A stretch of 64,000 nt of DNA from Aquipseudomonas ullengensis (GTDB lineage Bacteria > Pseudomonadota > Gammaproteobacteria > Pseudomonadales > Pseudomonadaceae). The translations under genes were made by a program, and so were the position numbers. Shown here one piece after another: positions 1 through 7,452 of this stretch (its first letter is position 1; every line of letters starts with the position of its first letter). Under the pieces are notes generated by a model. It saw only the letters and a program-made list of their open reading frames with translations, had not been told where the DNA came from and made no database searches. The stretch lies in assembly GCF_014174475.1 (NCBI RefSeq), contig NZ_JACJUD010000006.1, positions 124,001-188,000 on the forward strand, in the 5' to 3' direction.

Positions 1-408
1 CACGCCCGGCAGACGCAGGCTCACCGCGCCGCTTTCCTCGATGCGCTGGTAGGGCACCGAGCGGTCGAGGAGCAGTTGCAGCACCAGGCTGTGGCCGTTG
101 TTCTGCGGCAACACTTCCAGCAGGCGCGGCGCAACAACCGCCGGCACCACGGCCGCCTCCTCGCGTTTGGGGAAGTTGCCGCCCCAGGGAATCTGGCCGT
201 TGACCACGCGCCCGATCATCAACCCCACCAGAAAGCCGAGCAGCACCACGGCGCCCAGCCAGACCAGGCCACGGCGCAGGCGTTCGCTGCGTTCGCGACG
301 GGCCGCGCCGGCTTCGTCCACCGGCTGCAGGCCTTCCAGGGCGAGCCGTTCGGCCGGGGCCGCGCGGCGCTCTTCGAGGTCGCGCAGCATGTCGTTGACC
401 AGGCTCAT
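1..408 (-). CDS. mshN: MSHA biogenesis protein MshN, N-terminal part (truncated by window edge)
   Basis: I translated this by hand from the reverse strand; 136 codons are visible and the gene runs off the window at base 1. The protein starts MSLVNDMLRDLEERR, the characteristic opening of MshN-type proteins, followed by a short charged cytoplasmic region, one membrane segment (about residues 47-66, rich in V, L, G) and the beginning of a periplasmic part. MshN proteins are inner-membrane, TPR-containing components of the MSHA-type IV pilus machine; the TPR region would lie outside the window. Its ATG overlaps the mshM stop codon (ATGA), so the two are translationally coupled and it is the last visible gene of the msh operon. 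Confidence 0.75.
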   Translation of the reverse strand, partial: MSLVNDMLRDLEERRAAPAERLALEGLQPVDEAGAARRERSERLRRGLVWLGAVVLLGFLVGLMIGRVVNGQIPWGGNFPKREEAAVVPAVVAPRLLEVLPQNNGHSLVLQLLLDRSVPYQRIEESGAVSLRLPGV

Positions 409-1337
409 GGCAGCAACTCCCGCCAGTTCGCCAGCCACGGCCACGCGCCGACTACCGCCACCAGCGACAGGCTGACCGCGGCCAGGCTCCAGCCGAGCCA
501 GGCCTGGCTGCGGCGCAGGAACGGCTGGGCGCCTTCGGTATCCAGCTGCGCCCGGCGCACCTGGCGGGCCGTGACCTGCCGGGTGCCTTCGCCATAGGCG
601 ACCATCAGCGCCTTGTGCGCGAGGATGTTGATCAGCCGTGGAATGCCGCCACTGCCACGCACCAGGCCGCGCACGGCAGCGCCGCCGAACAGTGGCTCGC
701 CCCGGTAGCCGGCCACGGCCAGGCGCTCACTGAGGTAGCGGGTGGTGTCTTTCACATCCAGCGGGCGCAGACGGTAGGAAAAGGTGATGCGCTGGCGCAA
801 CTGGCGGAACTCGGTGCGCTCCAGGGTCGCGTCCAGCTCCGGCTGGCCGAACAGCACCACCTGCAGCAGCTTGGCCTGCTCGGTTTCCAGGTTGGTCAGC
901 AGACGCAGCGCCTCGAGGGTGGCGGTCGGCAGGGCCTGGGCCTCGTCGATCAGCACCACGGTGCTTTTGCCGGCAGCGGCCAGCTCGATCAGGCGCCGGT
1001 GCAGTACATCCAGCAGGGCCTGGGAATCCAGCTCATCGATGGCCTCGATGTGCAGCTCACGGGCCAACGCCTGGCGCAGACCGATCGGGCTCATGCCCGG
1101 GTTGGGCAGGTAGGCCAGCTGGTAGCGCTGGTCATCCAGCTGATTGAGCAGGGCGCGGCACAGCAGGGTCTTGCCGGTGCCCACTTCGCCGGTGACCTTG
1201 ATGAAGCCCTCGCCCTCCCCCAGCGCCACGCGCAGCAGGTTGAGGCACGCCTGATAGGGCGCCAGCTGCACCAGGAAGCCGGTATTGGGGGTCAGCGCGA
1301 ACGGCTTCTCGCGCAGGCCGAAGAAGGCTTCGTACAT
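405..1337 (-). CDS. mshM: MSHA biogenesis AAA ATPase MshM (ExeA/GspA-like)
   Basis: A 310-residue ExeA-type AAA ATPase. It opens MYEAFFGLREKPFALTPN, typical of the family, with Walker A GEVGTGKT at about residues 50-57 and Walker B VVLIDEAQ at about 126-133. A hydrophobic segment near residues 279-305 probably anchors it in the inner membrane. ExeA/GspA relatives couple ATP hydrolysis to placement of the secretin in the peptidoglycan, and the gene directly follows the secretin gene mshL (4-base gap). SD-like AAGG lies just upstream of the ATG. ExeA-like ATPases also occur in general secretion and transposition systems, but the msh context makes MshM the best call. Confidence 0.88.
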   Translation of the reverse strand: MYEAFFGLREKPFALTPNTGFLVQLAPYQACLNLLRVALGEGEGFIKVTGEVGTGKTLLCRALLNQLDDQRYQLAYLPNPGMSPIGLRQALARELHIEAIDELDSQALLDVLHRRLIELAAAGKSTVVLIDEAQALPTATLEALRLLTNLETEQAKLLQVVLFGQPELDATLERTEFRQLRQRITFSYRLRPLDVKDTTRYLSERLAVAGYRGEPLFGGAAVRGLVRGSGGIPRLINILAHKALMVAYGEGTRQVTARQVRRAQLDTEGAQPFLRRSQAWLGWSLAAVSLSLVAVVGAWPWLANWRELLP

Positions 1338-1341
1338 CGCC

Positions 1342-2949
1342 TTATCTCAGTTCCTTGAAGGTGTCTGCGCTCTTGCGCAGCTCATCCAGCCAGACGTCGT
1401 CGTTGACCACCTGCGGACGCATGAGGATCACCAGTTCGCTCTTTTTCAGGCTCTTGCGCTGCTGTTTGAACAGCGCGCCCACGAACGGCAGGCTGCTGGC
1501 CCATGGCACTTCGGCGTCGGTGTTGTCGCTGTCGTTCTGCAGCAGACCGCCGATCACCACCACCTGGCCGCTGCGGGCGCGCACGATGGAGTCGGACTGG
1601 CGCGACGTGGACAGCGCCAGGGGCAGGTTGAACACGTTGTCCTCGCCCAGCACGATGGTCTTGTTCTGATCGACAACGCGGCTGACGGTCGGCCGCACGT
1701 GCAGGGTGACCACATCGTTCTGGTCGATCTGCGGGGTGACGTCGAGCGAGATGCCGGAGAAGAACGGCGTCAGGGTCAGGTCCTGGGTCGGCTGGGTCAC
1801 ACCGGCCACCGTGCTGGTGCTGCTGTTGGACGACACTTCGGTGACGAAGAACTCATCGGTGCCGACCTTGATCACCGCCTTCTGGTTGTTCAGCGTGGAA
1901 ATCCGCGGGCTGGACAGCACGCGGACTTCGCCCTGGGTCTGCAGCAACTGGATCAGCCCAGTGAAATCGCCCAGGCTCAGCGCGGTGCTGAACACCCCGC
2001 CGATGTCGGTCGGGCCGCTCAGGGTATCGCCATTGATGCCCGCCGAGACATCGTCGCCCAGCTGGCTCCAGGTGATACCCGCCTGGAACTCGTCACTCAG
2101 TTGCACTTCGAGAATCTTGGTTTCCAGGATCACCTGGCGCTGCAGGTTGCGCTGCGCCTGTTCGAGGAAGCGCGCGACGTTCTCCTGGTCGGCACTGTTG
2201 GCGCGCACCACCAGCAGGCTGGCCTGCGGGTTGACCACCACGCTGTTGCCCTGCTCGCCGCCGACGATGATTTTCACCACGCCTTCCACTTCCTTCCAGA
2301 AGTCGACATTGCTGGAGGTCACCACCTTGCTCGCATTGAGCGTGGTCACGGTGCTGTCGTTGCTGCTGTTACTGCTGCCGTTGCTGCTACTGCTATCGCT
2401 ATTGCTGCTGGTGCTTTCCACCTGGCCCGAGCTGACCCGGGTGTCGGACTCGCCGACCCGCTGCAGGTTGAGGTAGTTGAGGTCGTAGCTGCGGGTAATC
2501 ACCTTGTTCGGCAGGATCTGGTAGCCGTAGCTGGTGCGCCGGTAGTCATAGCCATAGCTGTCGCGCACCGCGGCCAGCACTTCTTCCAGGGTGACCCGGC
2601 GCAGGCTGAAGGTGATGTTGCCGGTGACTTCCGGGTGCACCACCAGGTTCTGCCCGGCGCCATCCATCAGGCTGAGGAAGAAATCGCGGGCCGGCATGTC
2701 GTTGGCCGATACGTCGAAGCGCGGGCCACCGCTGTAGCTGGCCGAGGTCGACAGGGGCGGAATCAACGCGGCCTGCACCGAAGGCGGCGGCACGACCTTG
2801 GCCTGGGCCTGCTGGATGCTTTCATCGAGCAACTTGCCGCTCTGTTCGTAGAGCTGCTTGTCGCCGTCGATGAAGGTCTGGCAGGCGCTCAGCAGGCAGG
2901 CCAGGCTCAGCAGGCCGAGGCTCGGTAGGCGTTTGGTCATGGGCATCAT
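1342..2949 (-). CDS. mshL: MSHA pilus secretin MshL (outer-membrane lipoprotein)
   Basis: Outer-membrane secretin through which the MSHA-type pilus would exit. The 535-residue protein has a lipoprotein signal peptide with lipobox LLSAC (Cys about residue 23), a short secretin/TonB N-terminal domain around residues 87-147, a Ser/Asn-rich linker around 170-205, and the conserved secretin core to the C-terminus, including the late motif VPWASSLPFVGALFK. The start overlaps the mshK stop (ATGA), supporting an ATG at 2949 or the in-frame ATG at 2940 (MTKRL), which gives a cleaner signal peptide. Homologous to PilQ/GspD, but the surrounding mshI-mshN order assigns it to the MSHA branch. Confidence 0.9.
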   Translation of the reverse strand: MMPMTKRLPSLGLLSLACLLSACQTFIDGDKQLYEQSGKLLDESIQQAQAKVVPPPSVQAALIPPLSTSASYSGGPRFDVSANDMPARDFFLSLMDGAGQNLVVHPEVTGNITFSLRRVTLEEVLAAVRDSYGYDYRRTSYGYQILPNKVITRSYDLNYLNLQRVGESDTRVSSGQVESTSSNSDSSSSNGSSNSSNDSTVTTLNASKVVTSSNVDFWKEVEGVVKIIVGGEQGNSVVVNPQASLLVVRANSADQENVARFLEQAQRNLQRQVILETKILEVQLSDEFQAGITWSQLGDDVSAGINGDTLSGPTDIGGVFSTALSLGDFTGLIQLLQTQGEVRVLSSPRISTLNNQKAVIKVGTDEFFVTEVSSNSSTSTVAGVTQPTQDLTLTPFFSGISLDVTPQIDQNDVVTLHVRPTVSRVVDQNKTIVLGEDNVFNLPLALSTSRQSDSIVRARSGQVVVIGGLLQNDSDNTDAEVPWASSLPFVGALFKQQRKSLKKSELVILMRPQVVNDDVWLDELRKSADTFKELR

Positions 2950-3263
2950 CGACTCGGTTTCATTACGGGTTCGGCCAGGCGCAACAGCTCACGCTGGCCC
3001 TGGCGCTCAATCAGAACGGAGCTCGGGTAGATCGCCACCAGGCGCGCGCCGGCAATCTCCTCGCCGGTACGCAGGCGCTGGCCGCTGATCACCGCACGGC
3101 TGCCATAGGCGCCGTGGAAGATCGCCTGCAACTGCAACGCAGCTGGCGCATCGGCCGTGGTCGCCGGGCGCAGGTTGACGGGCGGCTGGGTCGGATCGAT
3201 CGGCTGCGCCAGCACACCGGCGCTGCCCAGCAGCAGGCCGAGAACAACAGTGACTCTAAACAC
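2946..3263 (-). CDS. mshK: MSHA biogenesis protein MshK
   Basis: A 105-residue small periplasmic protein with an N-terminal signal peptide (MFRVTVVLGLLLGSAGVLAQ) and the PxDPTQPP motif followed by a short beta-rich domain, as in MshK/PilP-like pilot partners. Such proteins bridge the inner-membrane alignment complex and the secretin. The start codon is GTG; it overlaps the end of mshJ by 8 bases and its stop overlaps the mshL start, so it is embedded in a coupled operon. Identification rests on position and the PTQPP motif more than on length. Confidence 0.75.
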   Translation of the reverse strand: MFRVTVVLGLLLGSAGVLAQPIDPTQPPVNLRPATTADAPAALQLQAIFHGAYGSRAVISGQRLRTGEEIAGARLVAIYPSSVLIERQGQRELLRLAEPVMKPSR

Positions 3264-3960
3264 CCACCCACCCCGCCTTGCTGCTCAAGGTATACAGCTT
3301 CAGGCTGATCTGCGCGCGCGCCGGACCAGCCTTGCCAACCTGGTAGTCGAGGCTTTCCCAGTTCAGTTTCCAGCCGCCACCTTCCGGCCCGACCGGGGCC
3401 TGCTGAACCTTCTGCACGGTTTGCAGGTAGCCCAGCAGGTCGAAAAAACCACCTTCCAGCGTGAGCACCAGGCCATGCCGATAGAGGCTGACCGGTACGA
3501 CCGCGAGCTTGTCGGCTGGCGCCTTGTCCGCAGCACTGGCCGACTCCAGCTGCACAGGCTCGCTGAAGCTTTGCAGCCCCACCAGGTGCAGGTTCGGCTG
3601 GCTCTGCAACAGCGTCTGCAGGACGTCTTTCATCTTCTCCGGAGTGACCATCTCGGCGGTTTCCCGCTCGATCTGCTGCACCAACTCGTCGCGACTGGCC
3701 GAAGCGGCCAGCAGGGCGCTGCGATAGGACAGATTGGGGTCGGCAGCCAGCTTGCCTTGCAGATCGGCCAGCCCCGCCTCAGCCTCCAGGCGCCGGCCTT
3801 CCGCCAGTTTAATCGCCGCGCTCTGGCTAGCCAGGCGGGTGCTCAGCGGGTCGCCCACCAGCAACAGATAAAGGGCACCCAACAGCGCCAGGCCGACGCC
3901 GAAGGTCAGCCACTGCTCGCGAGGAACCATGCCCTGCCAACGTTGCAGCAATTTGTTCAT
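3256..3960 (-). CDS. mshJ: MSHA biogenesis protein MshJ (PilO-like)
   Basis: A 234-residue bitopic inner-membrane protein: short cytoplasmic N-terminus, membrane segment around residues 20-37 (LTFGVGLALLGALYLLLV), then a coiled coil and a periplasmic ferredoxin-like domain, the architecture of PilO/MshJ. It would form the alignment subcomplex with the preceding PilN-like protein. AAGGAG lies 8 bases before the ATG, and the ATG overlaps the upstream stop (ATGA). Confidence 0.82.
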   Translation of the reverse strand: MNKLLQRWQGMVPREQWLTFGVGLALLGALYLLLVGDPLSTRLASQSAAIKLAEGRRLEAEAGLADLQGKLAADPNLSYRSALLAASASRDELVQQIERETAEMVTPEKMKDVLQTLLQSQPNLHLVGLQSFSEPVQLESASAADKAPADKLAVVPVSLYRHGLVLTLEGGFFDLLGYLQTVQKVQQAPVGPEGGGWKLNWESLDYQVGKAGPARAQISLKLYTLSSKAGWVGV

Positions 3961-4562
3961 GGGGTTTTCTCCTTGTCGTCGGCACGCGAGGACAGGTCGA
4001 AGTGCAGCAGCTGGTCGTCGCCACGCTGCACGTCGAAACGGGCAAATTCACGGCCCTTGAACACCGGGCTCCGGCCAAGGCGTTCGAGGTAGCGGGGCAG
4101 GTCTTCCTGCTGCTGGCTGAAACCCTGCAGGCGCATCTGGCTACCACCTTCGCTCAGCGCGATGCCGCTCAGCCACAGGCCGCCTTGCGGGTGCTGCTCG
4201 GCCAGCGCCAGCAACGGGGCCACGAAGCCACTGCGCTGCTGGCCGGCGAGCACGCCGAGGTAGTTGATCAAGCGTTGCAGCTCGCGGTTCTGCGCCTCAC
4301 GCCCTGCCAGCTCACCGGGTAAGCGGGCATCCAGGGTCGGCTCGACGTAGCTGGCCTGGACGGCCGCGAGGCGGGTTTCCTGTTCCTGGGCACCCAGCTC
4401 GGCCTGTTGCAGACGCTGGTTGGCGCCGCGCAGCTGCCAGCCCTGCCAGGCGCCGTGCAGCAGGCAAGCCAGCAGCAGTACCGCGAGCAAGCCAAGCATC
4501 TGCGTGCGCTGCGGGCCGCTGCGGCTGGGCCGGACGACTTGATAGAGGTTGAGGTTCTGCAT
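3957..4562 (-). CDS. PilN-like MSHA biogenesis protein (MshI2)
   Basis: A 201-residue protein with a short cytoplasmic N-terminus (MQNLNLYQVVRPSR, the PilN-type peptide that docks to the actin-like partner), a membrane segment around residues 22-40, a coiled coil and a C-terminal PilN-like periplasmic domain. In MSHA systems this is often annotated MshI2 or PilN-domain protein. A strong AGGAGG lies 8 bases before the ATG, which overlaps the mshI stop codon. It is expected to bind MshI in the cytoplasm and MshJ in the periplasm. Confidence 0.8.
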   Translation of the reverse strand: MQNLNLYQVVRPSRSGPQRTQMLGLLAVLLLACLLHGAWQGWQLRGANQRLQQAELGAQEQETRLAAVQASYVEPTLDARLPGELAGREAQNRELQRLINYLGVLAGQQRSGFVAPLLALAEQHPQGGLWLSGIALSEGGSQMRLQGFSQQQEDLPRYLERLGRSPVFKGREFARFDVQRGDDQLLHFDLSSRADDKEKTP

Positions 4563-5485
4563 CAGCGAACCTCCTGACGCAGGGCGGCGCCGACTGCAGC
4601 CATGCAGTAGGCCTGCTCCTGCTCATCCAGCTCGGCGGCGGCCTGGCCGGGGAACAGCTCGCGCAAGTCGAGCGCCTGCAGCTTCACCGCCAGGCCTGCG
4701 GACAACGCCTGCATGGTTGCAGCGCCATTGCGCTTGGCCGGCAGCAGCAACAGGCGATTGATGTAGCCCTTGCCCAATTGGCTCTCGAAGTAATCGAGCG
4801 AGCGCTGGATCTCCAGGGTCACGGTGGCGAAGTCGTCGCCGGCGTGCTCCAAGCCCTGTTCGATTCGGCGCGCCATGTACAGGTCTGCTCCGTTCTGCAC
4901 ACAGATCAGGCCCTCGCTGGAGCGCAGGCGCAGCACGGCGATGTTCATGCCTTCGGCACCGGCTTGCAGGCCGAGGTTGCGGAAGGCCATTTCGGTGACA
5001 TCGATGCTCTGCGGCTTCAGCCCCGCATGGGTGAGCATGTCCAGCCAGCCCTGCATGTGCCCCTTGCCCAGCACGGCGCAGTAGGCCATGCGCGAGCGGC
5101 CACGGTAGGCGTCTTCGGGAAGGGTGAAGGCATCGACCACGACCTGATCGATCGGCTCGGGAATCAGGTCCTTGACCCGCCAGCGCAGCGCGTCGCGCAG
5201 CTCTTCGGCGGGCACGTCGGGGCTGTCGAGCAGGAGCATCTGATAAGTAGCGGGGTGCAATACCAGGTTGACCGGTACACCGGCCAGGCCCAGTTCAGCG
5301 ACCAGGCGCTTGAGCAGGGCTGGCTGTTCGGCGGGCGCCGCCTGGCGGAACAGGCAGTCGAGCAGCCGCGGAGCTTCCCCGGGGTTGCGCTGCACACGCG
5401 CCAGGGCGATGCCTTCAGGGCCTGTCTCGATACCCAGCAGGCCGTCCGCTCTAGTTGTTTTTTTTGCGAACCACAGCAACTGCAC
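4562..5485 (-). CDS. mshI: MSHA biogenesis actin-like protein MshI (PilM-like)
   Basis: Cytoplasmic actin-fold protein of the pilus alignment complex. Recognisable by the start (LLWFAKK then DGLLGIETGPEGIALARV), the VLHPATYQMLLLDSPDVPAEEL segment and the PilM-like nucleotide-binding core. The open frame extends upstream into trmL, but homologous sequence begins only at about 5485, so I place the start at GTG 5485; an in-frame TTG at 5479 has better spacing from the GAGGGG sequence and is the alternative. First gene of the minus-strand msh run, divergent from trmL. Confidence 0.8.
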   Translation of the reverse strand: MQLLWFAKKTTRADGLLGIETGPEGIALARVQRNPGEAPRLLDCLFRQAAPAEQPALLKRLVAELGLAGVPVNLVLHPATYQMLLLDSPDVPAEELRDALRWRVKDLIPEPIDQVVVDAFTLPEDAYRGRSRMAYCAVLGKGHMQGWLDMLTHAGLKPQSIDVTEMAFRNLGLQAGAEGMNIAVLRLRSSEGLICVQNGADLYMARRIEQGLEHAGDDFATVTLEIQRSLDYFESQLGKGYINRLLLLPAKRNGAATMQALSAGLAVKLQALDLRELFPGQAAAELDEQEQAYCMAAVGAALRQEVR

Positions 5486-5573
5486 ATCCCCTCTGGTGTT
5501 CAGCACCCACAACAAACGCCGAGTGGCAGCACGCTGTAGAATGCTACCACCTGCCCTGCTCCGAGCCTGATCA

Positions 5574-6035
5574 ATGTTCCATGTCGTTCTGTTCCAGCCC
5601 GAGATTCCCCCGAACACCGGCAACATCATCCGCCTGTGTGCCAATACCGGTTGTCAGCTGCATCTGATCGAGCCACTGGGCTTCGATCTGGACGACAAAC
5701 GCCTACGCCGTGCGGGGCTGGATTACCACGAATACGCGACATTAAAACGCCACCATTCACTGGCGGACTGTATCACGGAAACCGCTTGCGACAGGATATT
5801 GGCATTTACCACAAAAGCTAGCCACAGCTATGCGCAGATGGAATTCAAGCGCGGCGACTTGTTGTTGTTCGGCCCCGAAAGCCGCGGCCTGCCCGCCGAT
5901 ATTCTGGCGCAGATTCCCGACCCGCATCGCCTACGCATGCCCATGCGCCCGGAGTGTCGCAGCCTGAACCTGTCCAACGCCGTGGCGGTGGTGGTCTACG
6001 AGGCGTGGCGCCAGAACGGCTTTGCCATGGAGTAG
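5574..6035 (+). CDS. trmL: tRNA (cytidine(34)-2'-O)-methyltransferase TrmL
   Basis: A 153-residue single-domain SPOUT methyltransferase. It begins MFHVVLFQPEIPPNTGNIIR and ends with the SPOUT knot region (LLFGPESRGLP, RMPMRPECRSLNLSNAVAVVVYEAWRQ), both diagnostic of TrmL (CspR/YibK). It 2'-O-methylates the wobble C/cmnm5U of tRNA-Leu isoacceptors using S-adenosylmethionine. Full family length. Transcribed divergently from mshI; the 88 bases between hold both promoters. A strong bidirectional terminator follows. Confidence 0.95.
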   Translation: MFHVVLFQPEIPPNTGNIIRLCANTGCQLHLIEPLGFDLDDKRLRRAGLDYHEYATLKRHHSLADCITETACDRILAFTTKASHSYAQMEFKRGDLLLFGPESRGLPADILAQIPDPHRLRMPMRPECRSLNLSNAVAVVVYEAWRQNGFAME

Positions 6036-6043
6036 CCACGGCG

Positions 6044-6078
6044 CTGCTCGCATTCGCGAGCAGAGCTCGCTCCTACAG
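6044..6078. repeat. REP-like palindromic element
   Basis: On the reverse strand this reads CTGTAGGAGCGAGCTCTGCT followed by CGCGAATGCGAGCAG, the familiar Pseudomonas REP pattern (TGTAGGAGCGAGC...GCTCGCGAA). It sits in the intergenic space between convergent trmL and secB, the usual REP location. Confidence 0.65.
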
Positions 6079-6090
6079 AAAACCAGGCAG

Positions 6091-6119
6091 AAAAAAAGCG
6101 CCCCGCGGGGCGCTTTTTT
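6091..6119. terminator. Bidirectional rho-independent terminator
   Basis: Perfect palindrome GCGCCCCGCGGGGCGC (6098-6113) flanked by an A-run on the left and a T-run on the right, so it can stop transcription from both convergent neighbours, trmL (plus) and secB (minus). Confidence 0.92.
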
Positions 6120-6133
6120 CATGGCTGCAAGCA

Positions 6134-6604
6134 TCAGGCTTCGGCGGGCGCCTGCTGACGCTGCAGTTCCTGGGCGTACAGCGCGTCGAAGTTCACCGGA
6201 GCCAGCATCAGCGCCGGGAACGAGCCACGGGTGACCAGGTTGTCCAGCGCCTCACGGGCGTACGGGAACAGGATGTTCGGGCAGAAGGCGCCCAGGGTGT
6301 GGCTCATGGACGCGGCGTCCAGGCCCTTGATCAGGAAGATACCGGCCTGCTGCACTTCGGCGATGAAGGCGATTTCTTCGCCATTCTTCACGGTCACCGA
6401 GAGGGTCAGCACCACTTCGCTGAAGTCACCTTCCAGCGCGCGCTGGCGGGTGTTGAGGTCCAGGGCGACGCTCGGCGCCCACTCCTGGCGGAAGATTTCC
6501 GGGCTTTTCGGCGCTTCGAAGGACAGGTCCTTGACGTAGATGCGTTGCAGGGAGAACTGCGGGCCCTGATCGTTCTGGCCGGCGGTGTTGGCTTGTTCAG
6601 TCAT
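6134..6604 (-). CDS. secB: Protein-export chaperone SecB
   Basis: A 156-residue SecB, full length. Recognisable segments are FSLQRIYVKDLSFEAPKSP near the N-terminus, the VTVKNGEEIAFIAEVQQAGIF core and CPNILFPYAREALDNLVTRG with the conserved LAPVNFDALY at the end. SecB tetramers hold precursor proteins unfolded and pass them to SecA. It lies downstream of grxC (35-base gap) and the rhodanese gene in the same orientation, the standard Pseudomonas order. Confidence 0.97.
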   Translation of the reverse strand: MTEQANTAGQNDQGPQFSLQRIYVKDLSFEAPKSPEIFRQEWAPSVALDLNTRQRALEGDFSEVVLTLSVTVKNGEEIAFIAEVQQAGIFLIKGLDAASMSHTLGAFCPNILFPYAREALDNLVTRGSFPALMLAPVNFDALYAQELQRQQAPAEA

Positions 6605-6639
6605 GACAGAGTCTTCTTATTGACGGGTTACGAAAGGGT

Positions 6640-6894
6640 TCAGGCGCGCAGCAAGGCATCGAGCTTGCCGGCGCGCTCCAGGGCATACAGGTCGTCGCAG
6701 CCACCGACATGGGTGCTGCCGATCCAGATCTGCGGCACCGAGGTGCGCCCGGCCTTGCGGGTCATCTCGGCACGCGCGGCCGGCTGGCCGTCCACACTGA
6801 TCTCGGTAAAGGCCACGCCCTTGCCGCTCAGCAGTTGCTTGGCGCGCACGCAGTACGGGCACCAGGCGCTGGAATACACGACGACCTCAGGCAT
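6640..6894 (-). CDS. grxC: Glutaredoxin 3 (GrxC)
   Basis: An 84-residue glutaredoxin starting MPEVVVYSSAWCPYC with the dithiol active site CPYC at residues 12-15, and the TSVPQIWIG cis-proline and HVGGCDDL glutathione-binding loop. A longer open frame exists, but the ATG at 6894 immediately after the rhodanese stop gives the usual length and N-terminus. Reduces disulfides and glutathionylated proteins with glutathione. Confidence 0.95.
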   Translation of the reverse strand: MPEVVVYSSAWCPYCVRAKQLLSGKGVAFTEISVDGQPAARAEMTRKAGRTSVPQIWIGSTHVGGCDDLYALERAGKLDALLRA

Positions 6895-6895
6895 G

Positions 6896-7309
6896 TCACT
6901 TGACCACGGGCAGGTTGTCACCACGCCAGGTGGCGATGCCGCCGCCCAGTTTGGCGGCGGTGAAGCCGGCCTTTTTCAGTTCGCTGGCAGCGCTGCCGGC
7001 GTGCTGGCCGATGGCGTCGACCACGATGATGGTCTTGGCCTTGTGCTTCTCCAGCTCAGCCATGCGGCCGGCCAGTTTCTCGTAAGGAATGTTCAGCGCA
7101 TCGACGATATGGCCGGTGGCGAAGTCCTTGTTGTTACGCACATCCAGGACGACGCCCTGGTCGCTGTTGACCAGCGCCGTCAGCTCGCGAGTGGACAGGC
7201 TCTTGCCACCCTTGCGCAGCTCGGTCACCAGCAGCAACGCCAGAAGCAGGGCGAAGCATCCGGTCAATACATAGTGGTTAGTGGCAAATTCAATCAGGTG
7301 GGCCAACAT
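6896..7309 (-). CDS. Membrane-anchored rhodanese-like protein (YibN type), cysteine missing
   Basis: A 137-residue protein from the ATG at 7309: an N-terminal membrane segment (about residues 12-30, VLTGCFALLLALLLVTEL) and one rhodanese domain (VVLDVRNNKDFATGHIVDALNIP). In the usual active-site loop it reads IIVVDAIGQHAGSAASELKKAGF, with no cysteine, so sulfurtransferase activity is unlikely and a binding or regulatory role is more plausible. Same domain layout as E. coli YibN, which also neighbours grxC and secB. The open frame extends upstream to 7357, but that part is unlike the family. Confidence 0.85.
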   Translation of the reverse strand: MLAHLIEFATNHYVLTGCFALLLALLLVTELRKGGKSLSTRELTALVNSDQGVVLDVRNNKDFATGHIVDALNIPYEKLAGRMAELEKHKAKTIIVVDAIGQHAGSAASELKKAGFTAAKLGGGIATWRGDNLPVVK

Positions 7310-7452
7310 CGCGGGGTTCCAGAGCGGTAAAATGCCGGCCAGTATACACAGCCCCACAGGTCGGCCAAGCCCCGCCCGGCGGTGACGCCGCAGGCTGTTG
7401 GCCTTACCATATGCGACCTTTTTCGACCCTCCTGTACAGCGAGCCAGCCTTT

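Noticed and set aside
1285..2928. Long plus-strand frame opposite mshL (547 codons), and the similar frames opposite gpmI (7294-9003) and the type I ATPase (12822-14870)
   Set aside because: These are high-GC antisense frames opposite well-recognised genes; they show no family similarity and His/Gln/Ala-rich compositions typical of antisense reads.
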